In this document: piece after piece, positions 44,761-56,250 of the stretch
Position numbering within the stretch: position 1 is the stretch's first letter
Layout of the letters: each line of letters starts with the position of its first letter
Assembly (NCBI GenBank): GCA_023101885.1
Contig: JALPQD010000405.1
Coordinates: 1,368,722-1,432,721 of the forward strand
Reading direction: 5' to 3'
Origin: Typhlomys cinereus
Lineage: Eukaryota > Chordata > Mammalia > Rodentia > Platacanthomyidae
DNA: 64,000 nucleotides
Position numbers and translations under genes: made by a program
Notes under the pieces: generated by a model
What the model was told of the DNA's origin: nothing
Databases searched by the model: none
Seen by the model: only the letters and a program-made list of their open reading frames with translations

Positions 44761-45439
44761 GTCTAACCTTTGGATCAGAGGGGAAAGTGATGGGACCCTA
44801 TAGGTTCTAGAGGTCACTATTCAAGGTGGGAAGGCCCCAGGTGGGTGACCGAGAGGGGTGGCGTCAGTTGTAAGGAAGGTCCGCATTAGGTAGTCTTGCA
44901 CTTGGTTACTTGGTGAAGTTTAAGCCCAGAGGATTGTTATCTACCTAAAATCGGCGCAGACGTATTTTAATACTTAGGTCTTTAGACGTAAGTTTTATGT
45001 GGTGAAGCCGGAAAACTGGAGCTGTTTTGAAGGGAAAGGAAAACCTTTGGAGAAAAACTCCCAGAGTCCAGGTTGATGCGGGTTGGAGCGTTCTGACACC
45101 TGGTTGGGGAAGAGTGGGAATGGGCAGACTGGGCCACCTCGTTAGCCGGGAGACAGTGGGTCCCTGAAATCGCTCCTCCAAGCACAGCTTCCGCTCGAGG
45201 TAGGAGAAGAGTTCAGGACGATCAACAGGATTGAACAGGAGATGCAAAGCGGTTAGGTTGTTGCCGATCGGAGCAGGAGAACTTCACTGGCCAGTGGCCA
45301 GGGGCACGTTGGTACCCCAGCGCGGGGTTTCTACGGAACCGCTCCTCCCTCCAGCACTGTAGTAGTTCTTGGTGAGCCCCGCGCCTTAGAACAGGTGTTT
45401 GGGGGTTAGTTTGTCTGGTTTGAGTCTTCTAAAGTAATT

Positions 45440-45580
45440 GAATCCAGCAGGAGACAGAAGCCCGCAGGGCCGGGAGTGAACTGCAGCTCAGGGCGCAAGC
45501 AAACCCCGCTGCGGAGCGCGGGGACGGCGCAGCCTGGGACCGCCAGGCGCCCGGCGGGCAGCGGCCTCCGCCAGCAGGGT
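45440..45580. promoter_or_regulatory. Short CpG-rich patch upstream of WT1
   Basis: CpG-rich words (ctgcggagcgcggggacggc, ggcgcccggcgggcagcggc) in otherwise AT-balanced DNA, about 1.4 kb upstream of the CUG start. It may be an exon or promoter of the antisense RNA, or a proximal regulatory element. Confidence 0.35.
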
Positions 45581-46070
45581 GAGGCTCGAAGCTTTCCAAC
45601 ACAGCCTGCGTAAAGCAGCAATGAGGGTTCTTGCCCTTTTACAAAGAAACCAAGGCTTAAAATGGCCTAGGTGTATTCTTCATTTGTTACATTTTGGTTT
45701 TAACTTGCATAGTGAAAACGCAATCCGCTATAACTTCTGGTTGCGGGCCCTATGTGTCTCGTCTATGGTCTTGCTATGGTCCTGCTGAGAGCTATTTTCC
45801 ATTCGGCTCCTTTGGGTTTTGCGCATCTCATAGATGAAATAGATTGTGGGGTCCTAATCTACTCCTTCAACTTCCTGTGGTGGGCTTCGCTCTCGTTACA
45901 CTTTGTGCTTGACTTATTTGATCATTTGTTTTCTTTTCTTATTAAAAAATAAGGAAAAGAAAAATACAACCCCCCAACCAGTTCCTCTCCCCCAATATAT
46001 TCTGTCCACTCCTGTTCTCCCTAATCCCTGAATTTCTCCAGGGCCAGGTATGGACTTGCCCATTTTGGTG

Positions 46071-46126
46071 TTTTTCTTTTTTTTCTTTTTTTCTTTTCTT
46101 TTTTTTTTTTTTTTTTTTTTTTTTTT
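46071..46126 (+). repeat. Long T-rich homopolymer run
   Basis: A pure T run of about 26 nt at its right end, preceded by T runs broken by single C. It reads as a poly(A) tail on the minus strand, but no element body was recognised to its left. Confidence 0.85.
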
Positions 46127-47579
46127 GTGAAAACAGGCCCTTTTGTCCAAAATTCTCAAACCCAACTGCTTCTGGAACGCCCTACATCCTTCTCTCCCGT
46201 TTTTCCTGCCTTTCTCACCACCTTTTATTTATACTTCAAAGTCGCTCTTAACGTGGACTCCAGCACTGCGGAAAGAAGAGTCCTTTATTTAAAAAACAAA
46301 AAAATTCCATTTCTAAACGAAAAGCAGAATCACTGCAATTTGGGGGGGGAGGTACTTCGGAGAGATGCTGTTTTGAACGCAAAGTCTTCGTGTTTTACAG
46401 TTCCAGGATGATAAAAAAACGAATCTCTTTTAAAATGCTGTTCTTGTTTGGTTTTGGTTTTGCCTGAGTGTGGGTGAGTGGAGAATGGGGAGGTTTGCAA
46501 AAGTGGGTAGTAAGAGAGGAGCACCCAGCTATTTTGGATTCATTTCTCCAATGAAGTTTATTTCCTCAGAGGTTTTTTTTGGGGGGGGCAAATTTGGAAG
46601 CGTGATCTCCCCCCGTTTTAGTCTCAGGGTTCCCCTCTGGCCCCGAATTCTCATTCCATAGCGGTGACAGGAAATTCCCTGCAGCAGGCAGGCGAGAAGT
46701 CAGTGCGGTTAGTGGGGAAACCGATAACTCCGAGGCCCGCTGGTCCGCTTCTAGAATTCGGAACCTCCCGTCACCCAACTCGCTGCTGGGCGGGAGGAGA
46801 CACCCGTAGGCGCGCACTGTGGAACCCGCAAGCCACCGGGGTCACTGGATACGCCACCTCCTACTTTATCTCCCTCCTCTGGTTAACTCTCCACGAAAGT
46901 CTAGCAATTACACCAAACAACGCTGTCTAGCGATTGATTATGGCCCAGACTTCCTGAGATGGCGCACCTCCTGCATCTGTAGAGGTCCTCCGAGGCCCCA
47001 GGGACGTGAAGGTCAGGAGAACTGTGTGCCCTCCATTCTCCCCCACGAGGGCACTCCAGGCAGCGTAGAGAGAGGATCACTGTCCGGGTGACACCCCATC
47101 GGGAAAACTGCAGAATAAACTCAGGCCAGAAAAGGAAACCGAGGCCCTGCCGAGGGAAAGGTGGGCAGCTAAGGGCAGGGGTGAAGAGCTGGGATCCATC
47201 ACTTGAGAATGGAATCTCAGTCTCGCCCGGGGACCAGAGATAAACCACGTAACCACTGAGCCTCGGTTTCCTTCCTGGAGAAGCTAACGTGAGCAGCGCG
47301 CACCTCCTGGTTTGCGCGTGGGCAGGAAGGTACTGTTGTTCTGTGCACCCCGGAAACCACTTGCCTCCGTGGTGGTTCCAAGACAGGTAGCAAAAGTTGC
47401 AGGCAGCCTCAGGCGAAACTTGGAACTTTTAGCGACCCCTGGGTCCAGCGAGGCTTTAGCCACGATCACCGGCTTCTCGCGACCTAGTGGAATGTGGAAG
47501 GCAGGAGAGACCGGGAAGCCCACCTGGCTTTCACACGTCGGTAAAGTGTGCGCATCCTGCTCCAGAAGGCGCATAATTA

Positions 47580-47830
47580 TTGCCAGACGAAAACATCGTG
47601 ACCTGGGTGGCCGGCGCTGTCAACTGCAGCAGGCCGAGCGCGGAGCGGGGGCGCTCGCAGTCTCGGCCCCGGGGACCCCCGCGTGCGCCGGGGCCAAGCT
47701 CCGGCGGTCACCCCACAGCCGCTGACAACTGAATAAACAAGCCGGGGCGCTGGGATCCGTCAAGCCTGGGCCACCGGCCCGCTTCTCGGGCCGCGGGATG
47801 GCGTGAAGAGAGACTCGACCTCTCGGCCAC
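47580..47830. promoter_or_regulatory. CpG island about 3.6 kb upstream of the WT1 start
   Basis: Dense CpG (gagcgcggagcgggggcgct, ccccgcgtgcgccggggcca, gggccgcgggatggcgtgaa) over about 250 bp, ending abruptly on both sides. Candidate promoter of a noncoding RNA in the divergent direction, or a distal element of WT1. Confidence 0.45.
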
Positions 47831-48299
47831 CGGTCACCAGTCAACCGGTCACTCTGGATTTGCGCCCAAACACTAGACAAACACCCCCCACCCCACCCCT
47901 CGGTGCCCCTTGGCCAGCGCCTCTAACTCAGCAGCCCGCAAACCCGGAGGGCTGACTCCTAGCTCCGCGCGCACAGGAAAGAAAACAAAAATCACAACTT
48001 CATTTTGTCAGATAAAGAAAAAAAGTATTTAAAGGTGGGAAGGACTTTCGTGATACAGCCCTCTCCCGAACTTCCTCTCTGTTTTTTTTTTTTTTTTAAT
48101 TGCTTAAGTCTTTTTGACTAATCTCCTATCTACATTTCAAACTCTCCTCCCCAACCTGCCCGAACCTTCCCGGTCCTGGGCGCAGTGCTAAAGAACCCCC
48201 TCTGCCCCAGCCCACTGTGGCTGGAGCCACCCGGCTTGCCGGTCCGCGCCGGTGCCACCGCGAGATGGTCCCTGAGGGTAAGAGCCCCCAGCGCCGCCT

Positions 48300-48545
48300 C
48301 TATTATTATCCCGTAAATCTTTTTAAATTCTGGAACTAATTATATAGAGGATATGTCTCAATTTGTTCTGCATTAATGCCACAGTGGGGATGGAGGCCAG
48401 GCCGTGGCCAGAGCAGATACAGAGGCCCATGAAATTGATGAACTGAGAGCTGCTTCCAGTCCCGAGCGCACCATCTGGAGTTGCAGTCTGAGGTTACGAT
48501 TAGAACTCCTGACCCCAGATTCAACTTTGCAAACAACAAGGCAGG
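48300..48545. promoter_or_regulatory. Candidate conserved noncoding element A, upstream
   Basis: Repeat-free, balanced sequence with ggaactaattatatagag, ctgcattaatgcc and catgaaattgatgaactg. It reads like a conserved enhancer, and ends at a G run. Conservation was not tested. Confidence 0.35.
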
Positions 48546-48639
48546 ATTGGGGGGGGGGGGAGTGAAGAAAAGGAAGGAAAAAAAAAAAAGAATTGACTAT
48601 GCACCTGCAAAAAAAAAAAAAAAAAAAATCTTCCCCACC

Positions 48640-48870
48640 TAGACAATTCTTTCCAAGTATTTATTTTTGTGTTTTTAACCTATAAAAGATAATGGAATAT
48701 ATTTTATAGGCAGGATTTTTATTTCATCCCCTTCGTTTCTTGGCCACATTCAGCTTAGTAGTTGTCAGTTTTTTGCCATCATCGGGCTTAATCATAGACT
48801 GAAATATTCCTCAGCAAGTAGCTTGCTAAAGCTAAATATTCACACATTGTGACTTCTCTTTGATGAAGAA
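48640..48870. promoter_or_regulatory. Candidate conserved noncoding element B, upstream
   Basis: AT-rich, repeat-free sequence with several spaced words (aacctataaaagataatgga, catcatcgggcttaatcata, gctaaagctaaatattcac). It is separated from element A only by G and A homopolymers, so the two may be one element split by low-complexity DNA. Confidence 0.35.
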
Positions 48871-49904
48871 CATGATTACAGGAATCTACCTGAAGCTCAC
48901 TCTCTTGCTCTCACTCTCTCTGATTCTTCAGCTTAACTCTCACCAGAGATTTTATTTGAATTCTAAATCCATTAAGGCAATTCGTCCTTCTTTATTCCAT
49001 GACATGGTTTTTCTTTATTTTCCTCTCACTTTGACTCCCTGAAGAAACAGAGGCCAGGCAGTACTGGGAAATCTGTTAAATTTATTAGCATAAATGCTTA
49101 GACAAAAAAGGAGATATAAATCATTGGGATGTATTGAGCCATAAAGTATTGCAGTGAAGTCAGTGTCCTGTGCCAGGGTCCTGGGTATAAATGCTCACAC
49201 ACAACACAGCATTCCTGCTCTTACTCAGGCCAAACATGTAAGAATATCCAAATGCTGAGTTAGGAATATGATAGAATGTTGCAGGGCCAAGGGGGGGAGG
49301 CGCTGCCCTGCAGAGAAACTTGCTACTATCGTTTTGATTCTTTGTTTGTGGAGAATCTCAACAATTTGCATTCGGTGTCTTCAGTAGAGTTTTTTCTTTT
49401 AAGGTAATATATATAAGATACATGTGAAAGGCAATGAAGAGATAAGAAAAAGAAAGAAAGAGGGGAACTAAAGGCAAAATTGGCCCTTGTAAGGTCAGTT
49501 AAGCGTCACAAAAATCTAGGCAGTGAAGACCCTGGCTCTTTGTGTATTTAACAGATTAGCCACTAGCTGAAGAGCCACTTGGGCCTCTGTGTCTGCTAAT
49601 CAGAATGCACACCTGGTCCACAAGAGAAGGATTTGCACTGGCTGCAGTGGAGGGGACAGGGCAGGGTTAGTGAGGAAGGGGGAATTGATGGAATTCCTGG
49701 CAGCGGTTTATGAAGACAGAAGTCAGACACACTATTTGAGGAGCAGCCGTTCTGAAGGCACATAGTCAGGACTTCCTTTAAATCTTGACAAATAAGGGCA
49801 TTCTTTGCCTTTTAGAAATGATTGTCTTCAAAACCTTCATTTTAAAATCAAGTTGTCACCAGGAAAAAAAAAAAAAAGAATCATCACTCGACCTGCCCCA
49901 TCCC

Positions 49905-49908
<4 letters not shown>

Positions 49909-49946
<38 letters not shown>
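49909..49946 (+). repeat. (CA)n microsatellite, about 19 units
   Basis: An uninterrupted CA run following an A-rich run at 49864-49876. Confidence 0.9.
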
Positions 49947-49947
<1 letters not shown>

Positions 49948-52449
49948 CTTCAACAAGAACTTTCTCTTCTTTCTTGTGCCATTGATTCATCTACTACATA
50001 GTGACTGGGCATTGACATTTCTATATTCCAGCATTGGAATGACAACTTGGAATTCAGTGATGGCCAGAGAGTTCCACCTTGCTCTCAATAAACTTCCCTT
50101 TGGTAGAAATAACTGGCTTACATAGAAGCAAATCAGATACTTCCATGAAGAACAAAGGCATTTGCGGGACTAAGGAATGATACAAGGGTTGGGGGTGGGG
50201 ATCAACATAGAGCCCCTACTTCATGTTATCTCCAACCCCCCACTACCCTGACTGAATGCATCTGCTAAAGTGTCCCACCCACCGCCCAGACACAGGGCTG
50301 GTTTGAAGGCTTTGGAACATTTGATCTAGATAAATCTACAAAAAGACAGAGCAATTTAGAATCAGTAAAACAGCTGTTTAGACACGGTGGGGTGAAAACT
50401 ACCACCAGTCTACTAAGTTTCATCTGAAACCCTAAAAGAATATAAATAAAAGGGGAGGGGATGAAAAGCTGAGTGATTCTGAAAGTTATTTAACTCCATA
50501 GAATCTTTATCTCTTCTTCCACATGTAGTTGTGAGATAGGTAAGGCATATACATTGTGCAGCCTATAGGAACACTCAATTGGTAAGATCATTGCTTGAAT
50601 AGGCAAAGACTTGCCTCTGTTGTATTTAATTAGCTGATAAGTTCCAGGCTTAGTGTCAGTATCCTAAGAGTTAAGCAAAAGTAGCCAGTCTTTTGTTTTC
50701 TTTGGATCAAGGAAAAGAGCAGGAAGTGAAAAATTGGTTGCCATCTCAGAGGAAATTGAAATGTAGGGACCTATATACCCACATTCCTAAAGCAAGAAAT
50801 AGGAGGCCTTCAAAATCAAGTGTAGCTTTTCACAGCTTTCGGTCAGCATCAGTTTAAAAACCTTTGGGTTGTACCATTGTTTGAGCATGTATCAGGCATG
50901 GACCATGTCTTAATGAAGAATTCTGGACTAGGTATGAAAACACTGGGCTCAAGCCTTAAGTATGACGTGGGGAAAACAGATCCTCATTTTTGAGCGTGTC
51001 TACTGTGAGTGAGGATGGTCATACAAGATAAAGCATTGAACAACACAGAATCAGCAGTTCCCACATGTGAACATGTTAGAAAGGAAAATGTGTGTGTGAC
51101 CATTAAGCTCATTCTTGCTGTAATTATTAAGAAGACAAAGTAGCATTTTCATGGAAGTAAATAACATAAGTAAACTTTCAGAAAGTTGCCTGGCATAAAG
51201 TGTGTGCCACTGCTACCCTAATAGTGACTTGTCTAGCTATATCGTCTTGGGGCCATGGCTGAACCTTAGAATTTTCCCACTGATGGCTTTTTCCTATACA
51301 GGAATAGATTGGTAGAGAAAGCAGTGGTCAAGCTGCTGACTGTTGAATCTTCCACTCTTCCTTATGTTCCCTATGACTTTGAGTGACTTCCTGATTAGTT
51401 TCTTGGAGTCTTAATTTTCCTAACCCTGAAACGGAGCCCATGATATCACCATTTTGTAAGTTTTTCTGAGAACAAATTAATTCAATGGTGAAAGAAGATG
51501 TTATAAAAAATAATTCGTTTATGCATCTACTTTGTTTGGCAAAAGAAAAAAAGTCAATGAACGTCAATTGAATGATTTGAACAAAGCAATTTAAAATCCC
51601 CACATTCCAATATAAAAACAGATGGTTGCTGGCATCAATAGAACATTAACAACAGATCTATTAACTTTCAATTTGCCTAATCGTATATGAACCTTGATTT
51701 TAAGAAAATCAACCAGCTACAGCTTGAATCGCAGCATTCATAGACTCGTTGGTTCTGAGTGTTGCTGTCATACATTTTTTGACCCTGCACAGAAGTGAAT
51801 TTCCATCTTCTTTACATTTACCCTACGCCATGTTGAAAATTCACTCCTTTAATGTATGAAACATTTTGCAATCGAGTGTGATTTTTGAAATTGAGGCCTT
51901 CAAATTCAGAAATTTAAATCCCAACTATTTATTTAATTACTGTTACTATTTTTTAAATTATTATTTTCAATGTTTGAAAAATGCCCAGCACAGATCAAGG
52001 ACACGTTTGGCAAGCCCATGTTTTTTCCAAATAATCAGGAAACCGTTTTCAGCCAAAGAAGAGAAAAAGCAGTTTGACCCTCTTCCTGGAATCACTATTT
52101 ATTAATAGTTCTGTAAACAGGCTCGAACATAGTGTCGGCTTGCTGTTCAAGATACTGCAAATGCTTATGAGAAATCGGGGGGGGGGACGAGACACAAGAC
52201 AGTCACTGGAAATCTGACACCACTCAATAGTGCATTCATCTAACCTCATAAATCACAGACCAGTGAAACTTCTATTGTGGTCACTCTTCCAGATCTAAGA
52301 GACAACAACCATAGACATTAAATCCATCTCACACTGCCCGACATTTTCTCTTCCACCAATACAGAGGCTAATTACAAGATTTCCCAAAGGATAATAAATA
52401 TCAAGCTCTAATCAACATATGTGACACAAGGTAAACAAGGAAGCTGTGG

Positions 52450-52700
52450 TTTGGTTCTTGGTGTAGAGTACATATTTATTTTTAATTATCCCCCATCTGG
52501 GAACGAAGTAATTATTATCTGTTGTGCTTACGGTTCATACCTAGAGGGCCACATTTTAACTTGAGCCAGGACAGTGTCGGTTTTGAGCCGCAATCACAAA
52601 TGAATTATAAATTACTCTTTTTTGTTCCCAGTGTATTCTGGTTGGGAAGTAAGTGATAAATACTCCATTTATGTAATATTTTTATTTTGTGAAAAAGGCA
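52450..52700. promoter_or_regulatory. Candidate conserved noncoding element C, upstream
   Basis: Repeat-free stretch with tttttaattatccccc, gaagtaattattatctg and atgaattataaattac, several homeodomain-type cores within 200 bp. It lies about 8.5 kb upstream of the start. Confidence 0.35.
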
Positions 52701-53133
52701 AATTTAAGAAAGCTTAGAGTCAGTGTGAATGCTGAGAGTTAAGTGTGGCTCATGAGAGGAAAATATTAACATTAGAAATCAAAAAGTAAATAGAGGCTCT
52801 CTAAGTTTTGGGCTTGAACTTTCTGACAACCAAGCCAAAAGGGGGACATAATACCAGTTTCCCATCTCATTTGTAATAGAAGCAAGAAACTCGTTTTTTT
52901 TTTTTTTTGAAAGAGACAAACTTTTCTGGTATTAAATTCTAAGAGGAATTTCTTATACTGGACCGTCTATTGTTTCATTAGATGGTGTCTTCAACAAAAA
53001 ATGTGTAAAGGTACTGAGATAGTCTCTGCTTGGTGATTTCTCAATTCGACCCAATGGATATACCATTGAAATTATTATGTTTAATATACTCAATGAGAAG
53101 AGAGAGAAAAATAACATTCTTTTTTAGTAATTG

Positions 53134-53137
<4 letters not shown>

Positions 53138-53181
<44 letters not shown>
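53138..53181 (+). repeat. (TG)n microsatellite, about 22 units
   Basis: An uninterrupted TG run without a recognised SINE body. Confidence 0.92.
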
Positions 53182-53185
<4 letters not shown>

Positions 53186-54399
53186 CTGATCTGATTCCAG
53201 TAAACCTGATTTGTTAATTTTCAGAAACTTCTTATTGGTAATTTTAAAATGCTTCATCTATTCTTAATCATGTGATAACTGAAAACGTGAATCCACACAC
53301 GCCAAAGACCTGATCATTGTTCCAAAACCTATGAAGGACCAAGGAGAGAGCACAAGACAAAGGTTCTCAAGGGATGATTGGCTTCCCAGGGGACATGTAA
53401 CATTACCCAGAGACTCCTGTGGACAGTAGGTGTTAGTGCCATCTGGTAGGTAGAAGCCAGGTCCAATACCCTATGATGCAATGTATAGCCATTCAGACAA
53501 AGGACTTTCCAGTCCATCATCATCAGTAGTGCAGAGGTGGAAAAAACTGCCTTAGAGTGGTACCATTAGTGAAAGGGATAGAGGCATAGTCCCAGCTGGG
53601 GTGGAAAGCAAATGCTTCATGGAGAAGGAGGAGGAGGTAGCTTTGGGATAGATGTCTGACTCCCACTCCTCCCAAGTAGAGCTAGAAGATGCCCATTTCC
53701 AGGCTGAAGACATGTTGGGAAAGAATTAGGGAGATGAGAAGAAGCAAGATATGCCAAGGGACACAGTCCCCAAAGGGTATTCTGGAAGAAACTAGCGGAA
53801 CTAGAGAAAGAGACTCCACATGGAGCAATAAGTAAGCAAGCCAGAAGACATGTAAATTTCAGCCAGATGCTCTGAGATCTCTACATATTGTGAGTATATT
53901 TTAAAAACACACAAATCAAAGGCAGCATAAGCTTTTATGTCCATGAAGATCATCTTTCGAATACTGGCTTGAGTTGTATGTATGGATATGAACATTTTCC
54001 TTCTTCTCCCCCACATCATTTTTCACCCCTTACATAATGGGGATTCGTTGTTATTCCGTTTTACTATCACTTAAGGTTTTTTTTTAAATGTGTGCCTGCT
54101 TTAAAATACAATCCATGAAGGCGCAGAAAATTCTGAGCCATTGCCATAATCCTATGACAACGTAGGAATCTCCATTAAGAAATATTGTTCTGACCTAGGT
54201 CCCTGTGTTATTCCTCCCCTGGAGTCATGGGATGCTTTGTAAGGAAAGACTACCAAACGGAGCCCCTGGATATCAGCCACCTCACCCCTCGAAGTTCAGC
54301 CAGGAGTGGGACAAAACCGTCGTCACCACGTTGATTTCTGGCATAGGAAGACATCTCTGCTGCCCAATTCAGCTTCCCAGTCGGTTCACTTTCCTGGAG

Positions 54400-55090
54400 A
54401 CATATATTTTATGTCTTCCTTTGATGATCTACAAATAAATTAACACGATCCGCTAAGGTCTGCCAGCATCTTTGCATTACTGGAGAAATCTGAGATGTTG
54501 AAAAATGATCATAATTTATCGTCTCCCAATGCTTTCTTCTTGAGGAGCAAAGAAATCTCATCGGCTAGTTTCTCTACCTGACATATTTACTTCAGGGTCG
54601 CCGCCAAGCACTTCCCATTGTCCTGTGTTCTCACATATTGTCTTTGTAAGTTGTGTTTTCAAAGAAGTCCAAGGAAATGTAGGCCAGGGAAGCAAGATGT
54701 TATCTTTTGGAAAGGATGAGCCCGCTCTAATAGAAGAAGAAAATCCATTCAGAGGTTTGGAAAGCCAATGCTCTCCAGTGGGTGTGATAAATCCATGGGA
54801 TTGGAATCCAGGATTTTTGCACTGGGACCTTGAAGCCAGCATGAACAATTTAGTCGTGTTCCAAATAAACACACTCCATCATTATTATTATCGGACAAGC
54901 ATGAACATCTGTTAGGTCAAGCTTGCCCTGTTTCCTTAAAGGCAACGGGTCTGCCTGAACGTTTTTCTAATTACATCTATCACAAATGGTCACGCGATGG
55001 AGGCAGCCTGCCGGACCTGTTCCCCAGTCAGCCCCGTGTTTGGAAATTAGGTTTTATAAAGAGACAACTTCACCCGCCCCTAGCAGGAGG
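54400..55090. promoter_or_regulatory. Candidate conserved noncoding element D, upstream
   Basis: Mixed, repeat-free sequence with words such as gcatctttgcattactgg, atgatcataatttatcg and ttctaattacatctatcaca. It includes an octamer-like atttgcat-type word on one strand (tttgcatta). Evidence is texture only. Confidence 0.3.
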
Positions 55091-55631
55091 GTCACAGGCA
55101 TACCACACCATAGACTGTGATTTCTCTTCTGAATTCTACTGAGCTGTTTGCAAGAGATGAGAAAACGGGAGGCAGCTGGTCTTTGTTTTCAAAGAAATAC
55201 TGTGTGTGTCTTCAGGACCTGTGTGGGTGAGAGGAATCTAAGCCACTCTTCATGGGCCTCCTTTCAATCTGGCATCTTCTCAGGTGCCATTCAGCCTAGG
55301 ATACAGAAGATCATTTTCACTGGCCTCAGGTGACAACTGCAAGGAATTTCTGAAGAGCAGCCAATCTCATGCCTCCTTTTCTCTTAACATTATGTGTGTT
55401 GCCAGAGAGCACACACCTAGACAGTTTTAACCCAGTCAAGCCTGGGTGACATGAGAGCTGTCTTTCTATATCAGCACATGTGCATTTACACTTGACAAGT
55501 ACCTTTTACAGGCCCAGAAACCTAACTGGGGATACACCATCCTGTGTCTCACATGGCTTACAGTTTGGCTGTGCTACGAGACTTGATCATTATCAGGCAG
55601 GAGGTTCAAATTCTTCTATAAGAAGTGTCCT

Positions 55632-55922
55632 GGGGGGGGCTGGAGAGGTGGCTTGGGGGTTAAGCCTCTGCCTTGCAGGCGGAGGATCCTGAGTTCGGAA
55701 CCTAGACCCCACGTATAGACGCCGGGTGGAAAGCAGGGGCGGCCTGCGTTTCTGGTCCTGGTAGGACGGAGCCTGTGAATCCCGGGGCAGAGTAAACAAG
55801 GAGGAGGTGGAGGCATCCATGGTGGTTCCCGAATTCGTCCATGGTTCTACACACACACACATACATACACACACGCGCACACATGCATACACACACAATT
55901 GAATAAATAATAAAAAAAAAAA
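55632..55922 (+). repeat. Young tRNA-headed SINE (type A) with target duplication
   Basis: The complete copy runs from a G run and ggctggagaggtggcttggg through gcctgcgtttctggtcctgg and gtggttcccgaattcgtcca to caattgaataaataataaaa. It is flanked by aagaagtgtcct at 55620-55631 and 55923-55934. The right-hand duplication directly touches the head of the next SINE. Confidence 0.9.
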
Positions 55923-55934
55923 AAGAAGTGTCCT

Positions 55935-56250
55935 TGGGCTGGGGAGATTGCTCAGTGGTTAAAGCCTTTGCCTTGTAAACACCAAGACCTGAATTTAGAT
56001 TCCCAGATCCCACATCAAGCAAAAAAAATGCCAGGTGGATTTGGCAGTGGTCTGTTATTCCAGCCTTGGAAGGTGGAGTCTGGGAATCCCCAGAGCAAGG
56101 CAATAAGGTGAAAAAGCCATCCAGGATGAATCCCAATGTCACCCTTGGACCTCCAGAGGTACACACACTCAAGTGCACTCTTGTACCCATGCCTGCACAC
56201 ACATGTGCACCCACCCACATGAAAACATACACATAAGTACATGTATAATA
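55935..56250 (+). repeat. tRNA-headed SINE (type B) abutting the type A copy
   Basis: It starts tgggctggggagattgctca, contains aagacctgaatttagattcc, ggcagtggtctgttattcca and aatgtcacccttggacctcc, and ends in a CA-rich stretch. Its left neighbour inserted right at its 5' edge. Confidence 0.85.

Larger units (their letters stand above)
44800..48000. other. Proximal upstream intergenic region
   Basis: No protein gene. Short CpG-rich patches lie at 45440-45580 and 47580-47830, and a long T-rich run (46071-46126) that is the complement of a poly(A) tract. The rest is mixed single-copy-looking DNA. Confidence 0.7.
48000..55600. other. Upstream intergenic region, middle
   Basis: No gene. It carries candidate elements A to D, CA and TG microsatellites, an MIR-like fragment near 51340-51450, and long stretches (49000-49900, 50100-51300, 53200-54350) with nothing I could assign. 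It is notably poor in young SINEs compared with intron 5. Confidence 0.7.
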
